Assembly: GCA_018389105.1 (NCBI GenBank)
Contig: JACATO010001129.1
Coordinates: forward strand, 310,001 to 374,000
Length of the DNA stretch: 64,000 nucleotides
Direction: 5' to 3'
DNA from: Nautilus pompilius
Lineage: Eukaryota; Mollusca; Cephalopoda; Nautilida; Nautilidae
Part shown: positions 1-12,900 of the stretch, in pieces
Numbering within the stretch: position 1 is the stretch's first letter
How the letters are laid out: every line of letters starts with the position of its first letter
Translations under genes and position numbers: made by a program
Notes under the pieces: model-generated
Database searches by the model: none
Seen by the model: only the letters and a program-made list of their open reading frames with translations
What the model was told of the DNA's origin: nothing

Positions 1-699
1 TAGTTTTTAAAGAGAGTTTTAGTTGGATGGTCATGATGTTTTTAGAAAAGCAACTACTTTTTCTATTAATGATAATCCTTAAAAAATATAATTTTCTTAC
101 ACTTACAATAATCTCATGTTCTGGTTACTATCTGATGATACTTCACAAAGTTAATAAATACTAAACTTCAATGCAGATTATGCAGTATGGGATAAAAGAA
201 CTTCCATAGGTAAATATTATTTTATGAAAACAAGAGGAGGGGGGTACTATTTTATTTATCTTTTAGATAGTATACTGCACATTTCTGTTATCTATTCAAA
301 ATACTTTTCCTTGATAAGATGATCTATATATTCTTACCTTGCAAAATGAGTAAAATCAAACAGCAAAAAAATAATATTGCATTACTTATAAACAGTGTAT
401 GGATTATGATTAAAAATAAATGCCTATGTTGCATAAAAATCCTAAACAACTTGAAATGTTATGTTAGTTTTTGTTTTTTACAGCAACAGAAGTTTAGAAA
501 ACAAGGAAAAAATTGCATAAACACCAAAGCTATTCTATTCCAGACTGCATATACTATGCTGAGGCAAGGTGATGTAAATATGTCAAATGTTAAAGAAGTT
601 TTGAGATTATCTTTGTTTCCATGAGAGTTTAGCAAACTTTAACCAAAGATAACAGTTTATTATTTAGCACTGAACTCGAAACTTCAAATATATATACAG
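1..699. other. AT-rich upstream sequence, no gene seen
   Basis: The stretch is AT-rich and has stops in every frame except one short open frame at 319-624. That frame encodes a low-complexity peptide with no recognisable domain and no splice or codon signal to support it. Confidence 0.4.
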
Positions 700-790
700 G
701 AGCAAAGTAGCCAAGTAGCTAAGATGCTTATTTTTCAACAGAAAGAGATGAGGGTTCATACCTCACCTAGCTAATCTTCCTGCTGGTGAC
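700..790 (+). repeat. tRNA-derived SINE-like sequence
   Basis: An A-box-like motif (TAGCCAAGTAGC, 708-719) is followed about 44 nt later by a B-box-like motif (GGGTTCATACC, 752-762), the spacing of a type 2 RNA polymerase III internal promoter. The sequence between them cannot fold into a convincing full tRNA cloverleaf, so this looks like the head of an old tRNA-derived SINE and not a tRNA gene. The 3' body and tail are not clear. Only one copy was recognised. Confidence 0.4.
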
Positions 791-3700
791 TAAATAGGGA
801 TTGAGAAGGAAACTGGCCAGAACATCGTTATGCAATGGCCAAGAAAAATTAGTAACCTACCATTTTCCCAGATGCCTTCGAAGAATAGTAATGTGGATAC
901 AAAAATATGAAAGTAGAGTAGTATTGGTCATACATAATAATAGCATACTACATCTTTTGAAAAAGCAAAAATAGTCATTTTAACCTGATCTCTCCCCCCC
1001 CCCCAATCCAAACTTTAGGGAAATATATATCTGTAATCTTTTTGGAGTTATTAGTAAAGAAAAATTAGCATCTGGTATGCAAAGAATGTATTAATTCTTA
1101 GAAATATAAATAATGATAGAGAATCTCTGTTTTTAATTGTAGATTCAGCAAGAATAAAATCTTGAGTAAAATCTTCTTGAGAATTTACAGTTATACACAA
1201 GAAAAAAATGTTGGAAATAAATGATTTAAGAATGTAAGTGAACATCAAGGGATGGTGCTTTAGCTAATTTATCTTAATAAACTATAAAAAAAAAAAAAGC
1301 AACAGATTAGACTTTTTTTGTAATTTTGTAGCATTAGTCCAAATTATGATCCTTCCTAAAATTTTTGGCTGTCAAAAAAAGAAAAAGAAATAAATTGCTC
1401 ATAAGTTTCACAAGTACTATTGTTAATGAAAACAACTTTCTTAAATGTGCATAAATATAAAACTATGTCGTAGTAGTATAAGATCAAATGTTTAACTATA
1501 GTATGGCATATAAACTATGTGGTGCAAAACAAATTTAAAATATTGACAATTTAAGGATTTATTGGCATTTTGCCACTAATCTAAAAAAAAGGAATCATTC
1601 AGAACTGTTAATAAAAAACCTTTTAATCATTATAGATTGAAGTACTTTCACTGACAATCAATATACCAAATCACAGAGCATTTTCTCCTTAAGATTATTA
1701 CAATCATTACATACATACTCACAAAAATATCTATATATATGTATGGATTACAGGTTATTACATTTATGTTTATATATATTTTTTTGTCAATCTTATAATC
1801 TTACTGTCTGATGCCTTTAGTCTACTCTTGCTCAAGGTTCATAGGTTTGATATGATGAAAATTATTATTTGGAACTTTAAGTACAATGTTGTAGCTTATT
1901 TAGTTTCTTATAGCCTAAAAAATATTTTATTTTATCAGCACAGCATATGTAATATACATAGACAAAATTTGTAACACCAACCATACATTAATGAAACAAC
2001 ATAATGAAGATAATTTTTTGTCACATTTCATCTTGTGCCTTGAAATGCTAAATACTTATTTTAAATTAAGTGAAACTTTGATGAATAAGTCTGCCAAATG
2101 CTTCATACTTGAATATTAGAATTAACCTTTTAAGACATCATTTTTTAAATTTCTAATAAACTATGAGAACTAATGATAAGTATCTCTTATTTGGATTGGG
2201 ACAAGAATTAGATAAGGAAAAGAATTACAAGATTATGTACTAATTACAGCAATTTTTAGATGTAAAAATCTGCTTTCAATATAATTAAGCAGATGAATCT
2301 CTAGTGTTTAAAGGATTTGGTTCCAGCACCAAGTAAATCATATCTAGTTTATTAAACATCATTCCTGTGTGCCTGCATACATTAGTAAGGTCATGCAATG
2401 TATAAGCCAAAAATGTACAAGGAAATATTATAATGTGCACATATGTCAGGTGAGAAACGTTTAGCAGTTTTTAAATGCAATGCCATGAATTACAGGTATA
2501 ACTTATGTTTGGTGGATATGAAAATACTGGCCAGAGTTACATTATTTTCAATCAATTTATCTAATGCTTGTAATTAGAATATTTTTCCTACTATATATTA
2601 ATTTTGTGCTCATCACAGCTGTCTATTTTTCAATATGAATTTTGATGGAGTTTGTTCTGCTAAAGACTAACACTGATTGCTCCAGGAAACAGAAAAGTGA
2701 TATGTAGGTTCAATGATCACACATGACAAGTGAATATGTTGATATCCAAACTGCACTGAATATCAGATGAAATGCAGATGTAATGATTTTGTTAGCATCT
2801 TAGCTTTGAAACATATTTCAAATATTGCTAAACCTTTTCCCCACCTTAGTAAATATTTTTTCTAAATATTATTGCTAATGGATTTTGATTTTAACCTAAA
2901 AATTTCTATGTTTTTCCTGTTATCTTACTAAATTTTTTTAATCATGTTTATTATCAATGAAACTGAAAAAAATAATAGCATGTTGGACAAGTGATTTATT
3001 ATTTCCTTGCCATAATCACTCAAAACAAGTTGTTCCATTTATTTAGATTATAATATCAGAAAATTACTTACCAGTTCTGGATTTAAAACACTTTCAGTTT
3101 TTCTACTCAGATCCCATCCTTTCAAAACTATTCCCAATTTCCCAAACTTCTGGTAGATCTGCATGGTGAAAGGCAACAGCACTGCATAATGACACGTGTT
3201 GATGGCATTTCAATTCATTGGAAACTAGCTTGATGAGGCTATTTCCTTACTTTGGCAGCCTTGACACATAATTAGATTGTTGACATCTTTACATTGCACC
3301 CTTTCCTGGAGTGCAGTTGTGCAGCAGATAAGTAATATAAAATAGGCATGAGTATAGTTGCTTAAGTAATTTTTCTCAGCAGTACTGTGACTATTGTCAA
3401 TAGGCAAGTCTTTTCTATTGATGTCTGGAAATTTCATTAGATCATTGACAGCATGGAAAATAGTTGACAATATTCAAGTACGTTTACCAAGACTCCTGCA
3501 AACTCCTAACAAGAACATGAAATAGTTAATGTCCACTGCATCATTTTTATTAAGAACAAGTAAAAGAAGTTTTCCAGAGACCAGAGTCTTGATTTTTTTC
3601 CCTTTTTATTTTTTGCTAGTTTTTGCTCTGCAAAGTGTTTCCGGAGGCAAGGCATGATCCATGCCATGAAAGAGTTCTCTGATTTCAGGATTACTATCTT

Positions 3701-5100
3701 ATTCACTGGTTATATATATATATATATCTTGACAGAAAAGCTGTTATAAGATACTTCACAAGATCAGAAGTCAATGCTAGTGAGGTATAATGGGGCCTTG
3801 CTAAATTTTCCAATCAGTTTTGATGTTTTGCTGTTTTGCAATATACTTTGAATCTTCAAAAAAGATAATTAGGTATCCTAATCTATTAAAACAAAATGAC
3901 TCAATGGTGGCATGAACACCCACCACCACAATTCAAACAAACAGAAAACCAAACCAAGATGTAAGCAACTCACAAACTGAAAAACAAAATATGGCCAAAA
4001 GCAATATTTTATCTTTAAAGTAACAACTACAAATTAATCAATCAGAAGCTATACATTTTGCAATTAAGAACAAGCACTTTATGTTTTGTGAGATTTTTTT
4101 GTGGTGACCAATACATTTTAACATGATCTAACAAATTTTAACCAAACTTTTTTTACTTAATACTAAAGTTTAGGATTTTTTTTACCTAATAAGAAAATTT
4201 TGATCTCTTTAAAAACATAAATTTTACCAAAAACATTCAAACAAACTTCTGATTCATTTTTTTTAAAGTTATAGGGCTTTACTAATAAAGAAAGAAAAAA
4301 GACTCTAATGATTTTTAGACACTAATAATTATTACTCAAGTGGTTCACAAAAAGAACAAATCATAGGACAGGCAATAAAAAAGTGGGTATATTGTTCCAA
4401 CAAAATTAAAGTTGAGCAGATCTAAGAAAGGAGAATGTGATAAGCAAAATATCAAAGCAACAAAATCTGAATGCTAGAAAAAATCAACTAATATCATAAT
4501 AAATATTCACACACCATTAAACAGGATACAATAATCTTTTTTTTACTCAAAGATTTCAATCAAACTCTTTGATTGCTAAACAAATCTTAAGATAAGTAAA
4601 AAATATTTAAAATTCACCTTAATTACTTATCAGATTAAGATTTTTTAAAAGGCAACAAATCATGGAATAAATAGGACATAAACACTGAAATATACTTGTG
4701 TTGCCAGCTGATTTTCCTTTGTATTTATGTCTTTTTGTATACCTCGCATGCAAATATGATGCAATTACCTAAATTGCACACAAAATGGCCTGTATGTAAA
4801 CTTCTGGTGTGCGACACTCATTTCGGACTCAAGTTGCAATACACCTCATCAATGTCTCAACATTCACGTGCCACTCCAACCTCAAGGTCCACCAAATGAC
4901 CTGGGAAACACCTCGGACATGAACCACGTTGTAAATGAGCAACCAATGATGGTATGGTGTCTTCTGGTGATGTGGATAATAATAACAGAGCTTATGGTGC
5001 TCCAGTGTCTGTTAGGTGCAGTAAACTATAACAGGGTGTTGTTATTTACTGGGTTTCCAATGAATGTAAATTTATTTGGATAGTTAACAATAATGGCGCT
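791..5100. other. AT-rich upstream sequence, no supportable gene
   Basis: No long open frame, splice-bounded coding block or known domain was found. The moderately less AT-rich block near 3080-3700 has two short reverse-strand open frames (3225-3470 and 3506-3706). They suggest a decayed repeat, but I cannot name a family. A short (TA)n tract lies near 3712-3727 and a poly-C run near 993-1003. Confidence 0.35.
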
Positions 5101-5104
5101 TTAG

Positions 5105-6060
5105 CAAATCACTCTGTCTCACCAAATTGCCAATGCAGTTGATCTACATCCCTCCTCATTTCTTCTACTAATCCTTTAACTACATAAGATAGTGGCCCTG
5201 TTCTAGCCACAATAATTCCATGGATCCATCTTTGCCCTGATGTACAAAACCAATGTAAATGCACAACCAAGGGCTGCCTGGTATCTCCCATGGGTGTTTG
5301 GGAACCCCTGCAAGTATTTAATGGTGAACTTGACATTACTGCCAGTTCTGAAGTTAATTTTCTATCTGGCTGCCCATGCTTGGCCACCATAGGTAGCTTT
5401 GAGCTAGGAGTTTCATTCTGAAAATAATAGGATGAGCCTGGTAGAGTTCCACCAAAACTTTTCTCTAAGTTACGATGGAACTATTAGTCTATTTCCCCAC
5501 AGTAAACCGTCTCTGACAGCCAACTCAGTGCTTTGAGCGTCGTACAGTTAGGGTCCTCACCAATGTCCCTGCTTGTCTAACATCCCACCTAGCCAAACTC
5601 TGCAACTTGGCTTACAACTAGATCATAGTTGGTAACCTTGCTCATTTCTTCTGCCATGATGGGAGAATGAGACAGCTCCATTATGAGAACCTCGTTGCTT
5701 AGATGATTGGCAACTGCCTCATGCACGCTGCACTGCTCGACCCACTACCACAATGCAAGGTGTAGTTGTATGAACTTAAAAGCAACACCCAACATTTTAT
5801 TCTTGCTGCAATCATAGCTGGAATTGGTCTGTCTTCAGCAAATTAACCCAGTAAAGGTTTATGATCTGTTACTATGGAAAGCTTATGTCAATTCGGGTAT
5901 TGATTACGCTTTTTCATGCAGTGTACTACTGCCAGTCTCTCCTTTTCAATTTGAAAGTAGCTCCGCTCCGTCCTGCTGGTGAAAGTGTTCATGGCATGTA
6001 TGTTACGAGTTTCTCACGACCACCTTGCTTAATGTGGTCTGTAACATATTAACATTATAG
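5105..6060 (-). mobile_element. Ty3/Gypsy retrotransposon pol remnant
   Basis: Read on the reverse strand from 6060 down, the sequence gives a decayed RNase H domain of K02A2.6-like Gypsy elements. It includes YFQIEKERLAVV (about 5960-5925), the hallmark VTDHKPLLG (about 5875-5845), and then IPAMIAARIK and LLSSYNYTLHCGSG. The integrase zinc-linker region follows (KALSWLSETVYCG, about 5540-5500). Last comes the integrase C-terminal SH3-like segment in the open frame 5109-5390, with GPLSYVV and RRDVDQLHW. Stops and frameshifts interrupt it, and the catalytic integrase core between the linker and the C-terminus is missing. No LTRs were recognised. This is a dead fragment upstream of the Vav promoter. 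Confidence 0.7.
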
Positions 6061-6479
6061 GCATACATTCGATCTAGACTACTGGAAAATATGAACTTTC
6101 AAATTTGTCAGGTCTAAAAAAGTCCTGCTGCTTTGCAATCGCTTAGACAATTCTACTACATACAGTACGTAGTAATAGTACTTGAAGTGGAATCCAATAA
6201 ATATGAAATTAAAACCGTTTTAAACAGATAAACTCATCTTATTTACCTGTGAAACTGACAGATTGAATGTGAACCAACGTCTTTCGTGTAGTGTGAATGT
6301 CGGTGAATAACCCATTCAAAAAATAAAGAGAAAAAAGATTTTTAGATAAAATAGATTGGGCACATCTGCAGCCAGCCTGTCTTACCTTTAGATCATATCA
6401 GTGTCGACCACAGGACGCTTGGAAACATTTCACAGTAAGGAGTACACAAGTAGTCAAATCACCCAATTTTCCGCTGTCA

Positions 6480-6735
6480 AAGAGGGAACTCAAAAAAAAA
6501 ATGTAGGATATACTTCCGCTCGTGAGTGCTAGCCGAGCAAAGTTTCGTATAAAACAATAATTCTCGTCGAAATACGAGCATAATTAATTTTTTTGAGAGT
6601 TTATAAAATAAACTAATGTGGTATTATGTCAGTCAAAGCGATCGACTATATCTGGCTATGTCCACAGATTTGATTTTTCAGATTGCTGTGTTTGTTTATT
6701 CAGATTGTCGGGCCCAAGGAGGAAGATTTTCCAAG
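6480..6735 (+). promoter_or_regulatory. Presumed promoter / 5'UTR of vav
   Basis: The 250 bp before the Vav start are visibly richer in CpG and less AT-rich than the surroundings, as expected near an animal transcription start. No clear TATA or initiator was found. The open frame continues upstream of the chosen ATG to 6616 (40 extra codons), but that extension resembles no Vav N-terminus. A pyrimidine-AG (tttattcag ending about 6703) could be the acceptor of a 5'UTR intron. Confidence 0.4.
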
Positions 6736-6948
6736 ATGGCGGGAACAGAAGATTGGCGTGTGTGTGTAGACTGGTTAGTCCGCTGTAAAATTCTACCGGA
6801 AGATCATAAAGCGACGTCTTCATCTGCACAGGTTTTTGATCTAGCACAAGCTCTAAGAGACGGAGTTTTAATATGTCATCTGTTGAATCATTTAAGTCAA
6901 GCGTCGGTGGACGTAAAGGATTTCAGTCCACGGCCGCAGATGTCACAG
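6736..6948 (+). CDS. vav: vav exon 1 (CH domain, N-terminus)
   Basis: The exon encodes 71 residues, [10 protein letters not shown] to RPQMSQ, ends in phase 0 and has donor GTCAGA. The start was chosen because Vav proteins begin with a short M-x(3-5)-W segment exactly here, and the context AAGATGG is favourable. Hallmarks are the W-x(5)-W-L-x-x-CK-x-LP helix and [20 protein letters not shown]. The exon borders match the conserved boundary after ...RPQMSQ in vertebrate Vav. Confidence 0.95.
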
Positions 6949-9900
6949 GTCAGAATATTTATTCGTAATCGTACTGGGAGGTCTGATTGATAGTAGTAGT
7001 TGTGATCCACTTGTGTTTAACACTACGTGCTGTAAATCGGTGAAATTGCATTTGTGGTAAAGGGTTGTCTTATTGTTAGATTTTTCGTCCTGACGGGGGT
7101 CTGTTGCAAAAACTTCCTGTTTGAGTTTGCAGATAAACTTGACTGTAATTCCATTGTCTGATGGTATCTCCATCTGAACACAGTCCTTTCATTAAAGTAT
7201 TCGTTCAACAGGTTATATTTGCTGAATCTAATAACTCATCACGTTTTCATTTTACAACCGAACATTTTTTTTAAATTACTGGGTTGTGTGAATTTTTGGG
7301 GAAAGTGCGCTTGCTCGCGAATCGCCTGTTACTAAGGTCATCCGACACCATCTGCTTTTCACATTTTTAAATGGACCATGAAACTTTTATTTTGAACAAC
7401 AATTCTCTAGGACTTCTTAATCTTGTTTTTTTTTTTATAGTCTTTATACTGCCTACTTCTATGATTCATTTCGAATAGTCGATTGTGTCGGCTGGGTTAG
7501 CGACGAAGAGTTTCAGATTTTTAGTGATTAATTTTTTTATCAACTTTATCTTCAGCTTTTTGTCGTGACTTCTAAAACATTTATTTTATTTCATTTCATT
7601 ACTTAGAAAACTTGGCATGTAGTTTTGATTTTGTTACTTGCTGACTTAGTTAACCCTGTTAATTAATTAATTCGTCGATTTTTACATAGATTCGCATTTT
7701 GTGGTTTTGATTTTACTTTAAAATAAGGATAGTTTAGCTATTATGTTTTTAATTATTATTTTGTTGCTGTTGCGACGGAGATTTTAATTTTTGAAATTAA
7801 TCACTTCTTTTACACATTATAAAAACAAACCTACACTTTTTTCCCCAACAACTGTTTCTCATAACATTTGTCAATTACATTCATTCTTCCAAAACAATGT
7901 TGCAGAATTTTCTAACGCACAAACTTTATAACAACGCAGAGAAGTAAAGCAATTATATTCGTGAATAGCTTAGTTTATCTAGCTTTACAGAAATGGATCA
8001 AATTAGGCTGCTTAGTCTGGAGTTTACCTTAATACTTTCAAAAGCTATTTTAGTGTCTGGGACCAGTGATTTGTCTCCTTTTAGCTATAAAGTGTGTTGA
8101 AGCTTTTTCTTCCATGTTTTCTGCTGCGCAGGGACTTGTGTGATGTTGTTGGTGATTGTGCCACCACAATTTTAAAAAAAATGTAACATGATTTTTCATA
8201 TTGATAGAGGCATGTAAAATATTCTTGTATCTTCATTTGAGCTGCTGATGAAATACAGTGTAAATAGTTTTAAAATTTGCTTTATTTGATGAAAAAGTGC
8301 CTTGTATGGATTTTTATTCTGTTAATAATACCTCAAATTTCACTCTGAATTTTAAAAAAAAATTTATTTTTTTTTGTCTGTCTCTTTGGAAAGAAAACGT
8401 AGGAACAACAAAATCTTTTTAGGAATCCAATGTCATTCAAGATTTTACTGTTTGGACTAAGCCAGGTTGTGAGCTGGATTAGCTCTGGAATGCAAACTAG
8501 AATAGTTAATAGCTAAATTTTATGTAAACTTGGGAATCTCCTGTCAGTGCACACAATTTGGATGGTGTAGATATGGTAGACGAATTTATGAAGGCATTTT
8601 CAATCAATAAATCTTTATTTATATTTTTTGTAATAGTAGTAGAATCATGTTTGATTAATAGATTCTTGATATTCAGATGCATGTAAATAACAAAATTCTT
8701 TTTGGGTCTTCACATTTTGTTATTTTTCAATACCAATGCTGACTTTTAGTGGATAGACTAGGAAACACCCTATAAACTGCTTTGTTGTTTGTTAGCATTT
8801 TTGCTATAGTATTGACTTACTCAGAATTTGTTATTTTTTAAATAAAGAATCATTAATTTATTAATTATCGTGTTGGATGTGTGAAAGAGAGAGAATGGTA
8901 ATTAGATTTTCTAAACTCTCTCTCTTTCTTATTAATATGGCACTACATTTAGGGGTTTGTGTGATGGTAAGTTTTATGATATTTTTGTTAAAAAGACTTT
9001 TTAATAGCAAATTAGATATTGTTAGTGTTTTTACCATTTTTATTTTGTTTGAGTGCTGTTGATGCTTATTATTTATGTCCTACCTTTGGTAGATATTACA
9101 AACAAATTATCTGCCAGATTTTTTTCAGAAGTGGTTGCTTATGTTTCTTATTTCTTATTCATTTGGTAGACTTTTAGAAACCAATATGTAAAAGTATTGC
9201 TCCATGGATATCATTTTTTTCAAGATGCAAAATAAACTTACAAAATTATATTGCTATTGTTTGAACAAATAAATATTCAATGAAGGAGCCAATGGAAAAA
9301 AATTTCTAACATAAGCAAATTCCAAATAATAACTATCAAAAGCCAAAAAACTATTTTCGAAATTTGCTAAATTTTTCAATTTTTTTTATTGTATTAGTCT
9401 CATGGTTTCCTCTTATTGAATTCTTATCAACTTCATGCAGATCATTTACCAAACAATGAGATGTTTAAATTTGAGTTATTTTAAAAATGTATTATGAAAA
9501 AGTGAGAAAGAAAAATGTTTACCACTTTCTTTTCAAAATGTTTCTGGAATACATTAATTTTGTTAGACTTTATTATAAATACTTGTATATACAATATTTT
9601 TCATATTTTTAAATGCAAAAACAACATAGGTAGTACATAGCACTTGTACATCTGCATACTGATTCTTTCTTCTTTTTTTTTCAGTCTCTTTAAAATCAGA
9701 TTTCTGATAAAAGGAATATTGTAGTTGTGCTAATTGTGAGGTCCATACAATAACTAACTGTTGCTAGAAACTAAAACTGCGTTCCTAGATTAGTTAAGAG
9801 TATTTATTTATGTCACTAAAGTTTTAAAATGACAAATTTTACGCATGTAAATTGATATCATTTGTTAGGGAATTTTACCTAAATGAGCATGTGGAAGTCG

Positions 9901-12900
9901 AGAATTTCTAACTGTTGCTAAGAGAGAGTTGATAAAATAATAGTTCTGACATACTAGATATAAAATTATCTTCATTTATTTTTAAAAGGTATATTAATTA
10001 ATTAGGCTTAACTAAAAAAAAATTGTTTAAAAACAATGACCTTTATTTTATATATATATATACCTAGGGTGATAGAATATTATTAAACAAATAAAAGAAA
10101 CATTTTTCTATTTTCACATTTTAAAGCAATTCTGCACATTTAACACCAACCAATGTTACAATGGTACCAAAGATAGATATAATCTGTAAGTTGCTTTCGT
10201 TCAAGATTAGAGATGTGTTAATTATCAAAATAGCAGGATACTGATTAATCAGCCAGTTAGTAAAACTCATAACAGAATTTTTTACCTGTTCCTACTTGGA
10301 AGTCAGAAATTTATATTTGTACAGAGTATCATCTTAAGCAAGAAGATAACTCAGTCTAAAGCACTTTGCTCTCTTTCCCACTAGAACCAGTGCACATTAA
10401 GTTTCATGAACTCAAACATTTTCTGTTGCCAAAAGTATTAGCAATAAAAATGCATTTACTAATGAAAATTATAAAGTAAGAACACTCTGAATAATTTCTC
10501 AGTTCATATAAGGTTTGAGGACTTGTGATATATTACAACATTCTGCCAGTATGTTAGTTTGATGGAAGAAAAGAATACATATACCTTGACTATGAAAAAT
10601 ATTTAAAGTTAAAGATGCTTGAAATGAGATGATCATTGCTTAGATAGCCTACATCCTACTGCATAATAATTAGAATATTCTTTTGCAATGTATCAAGTTA
10701 ACATTAAAGTCTGATTTTTGTGATACAGAAATTCTCTCCACTGTATTTTTGCTTGCTTATTCATTCTAGTATTACCTTTGACCAATCATGAATTGCTAAT
10801 TTAAATAATTTTGTGCATTTTTGTCTTCCATAGAAAGTGAATGGCTTTACAGCACTGATAGACATATATAAAGTCAGAGAAAAATGTTCTGTGACCAATT
10901 TTATTTCCTTGAAAGTAGTCCCCTCCTAATTGAATACAGTGCTTCCCATTGCTCCTTCCACTTGTTGTAGCATTTCTGGTACTCTTCATTCATGATGGCT
11001 TTCAGTTCCCATGTTTCATTTTGGATGATGGTTGGCACATCCTGAAATCTCTTTTCTTTTAGAGTGCATTTCAGTCCGCGGAATAGAAGAAAGTTGTTCA
11101 ATACCAAATCTGGTGAATACAGTGGGTGAGAAACCATTGGAATGTTGTGCTTGGTCAAATATTTTTGTATAGAGTGTGCTGAATGTGATGGTGAATTGTC
11201 ATGATGCAGCATCCACACATCTGACTGCCACTTTCATGCCATTTCTGTCGAACTCCATCTCTCAGGCATTTCAAGACAGCTAAATAAAAACACTGATTCA
11301 CTGTCTGACCTTGTGGAAGAAATTTCCTGGTGCACAACACCTTCAATTTTAAAAAGAACACAATCAACAACATCTCCACATATGAGCGAACTTCTTGCTT
11401 TCTTTGGTTGAGGCAATGACACAGTCCATCACTGAGATTGATGCTTAGTTTCAGGGTCTTTGCTATAAACCCATGTCTCATCTTCTGTAATGATACTTCA
11501 TAGAAAGTTTTGGCATGTGCCATAGGAAATGCCAACTTCTTCAGCCATTTCATGGATCATTAATCATCTGTCTCCACAAATTGTGTCTTGACATTTTATT
11601 TTGGCTGTGTATCCAAGTTTTACAAAGAACTTTGATGCACGCTCATTGCTCCTTCACCTCAGACATTTTACAAGGGGAGACAAAAATAAGAAAGTGATAA
11701 AAAGTTTGATTTAGTTTTATAATCTAAAAGCTTTTTGACTTGAAATACGAAGTTACACTTTTGACAATCTTTCATAGTCATTTTCATTTTGAATCTTTGT
11801 TTTTAGACCATTATTAATTTGGATTTGGAAATGACTTTGTTGATTAGTTTAACATTGAAATCTTTAAGCTTCTTATTTCAAGTAGGAAATTTTCATTATA
11901 TTTTTTACAGCTTTTAGAGGTTTTTATAATTGTATTGAATTTTTAATATATGTGTATAGAACATTATTGCTTTTAATATGGTGGTTTTTATCATGTCACT
12001 TTGTGAAACTTCTTTAAAATAGCTTTTTTCTATGTCAGTGAGTCAAGAAAGTTGAATTCATTCATTTAGTTCAAATCCATCAAAACCAATGATGCTTAAT
12101 TATCATTCAGTTTTGGATATTTGCAATATCATATTTTCTGTTCTTAGTCACAAAATCATTGCATCAGTGGTTTGGCATATCTTTCATTCTATTTTCAACA
12201 TTCTTTATAACCTTGATGCTCCATTTCACACCTTTTAATCTTTTTGCTAAGTGTATAAGACAGAAAGAAAAGAAAATGGTTTTAAATTTATATATTTATT
12301 TTCTTACTTAGACAACTTATTAAATTTGTGCATCTGTCATTGACTGAACTTTTGTCTGTTTTTACTCTAGTTACATTGCTGGTTTAGGTTGTATACCTTA
12401 CTTGCTCTGTCTGGCTTTTTTGAAGCTTTTATTTTGTTTTATATTTAAACTTTTAACACTTCATCTATAGAAAATGAATCTGTTAATGAAAGAGACATCC
12501 ATTAACACTTCCATTTTTTAATGGTTGATTTTAATTATATTGCTCCTATATATATATATGTAATCTCCTCCATCCTTTCTTTAGTTTATTTTATCTTAGC
12601 GATTCTGAAAATATTTAATCTCTATGTCATTTGTTGTCTGTCAATCATTTAGCTTTATTTCTATTTTTCTTATTAGGTGCATTATAGTCCTTCATACTTT
12701 CACTGTCAAGCTTTTAATATCAATTTTAAATCATTTTATTTAGGAATAATTTAAATTATTATTATTATTTTTTGTGAACATTCTAATTATAGATAAACTG
12801 CAGCATTATGATTTGGCTTTTGTCTCCTTTTTTGTGCTAACTAGGCATGGTCCTTTCTAAGTTCTATACATTTATTAAAGCTGATAATTATACCCTTTTT

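Noticed and set aside
702..772. Possible functional tRNA gene
   Set aside because: A and B boxes are present, but the acceptor and anticodon stems do not pair well and the sequence runs on into a repeat-like body, so it was called a SINE-like repeat.
993..1003. Poly-C run (and poly-G near 34780)
   Set aside because: Simple homopolymers without associated structure.
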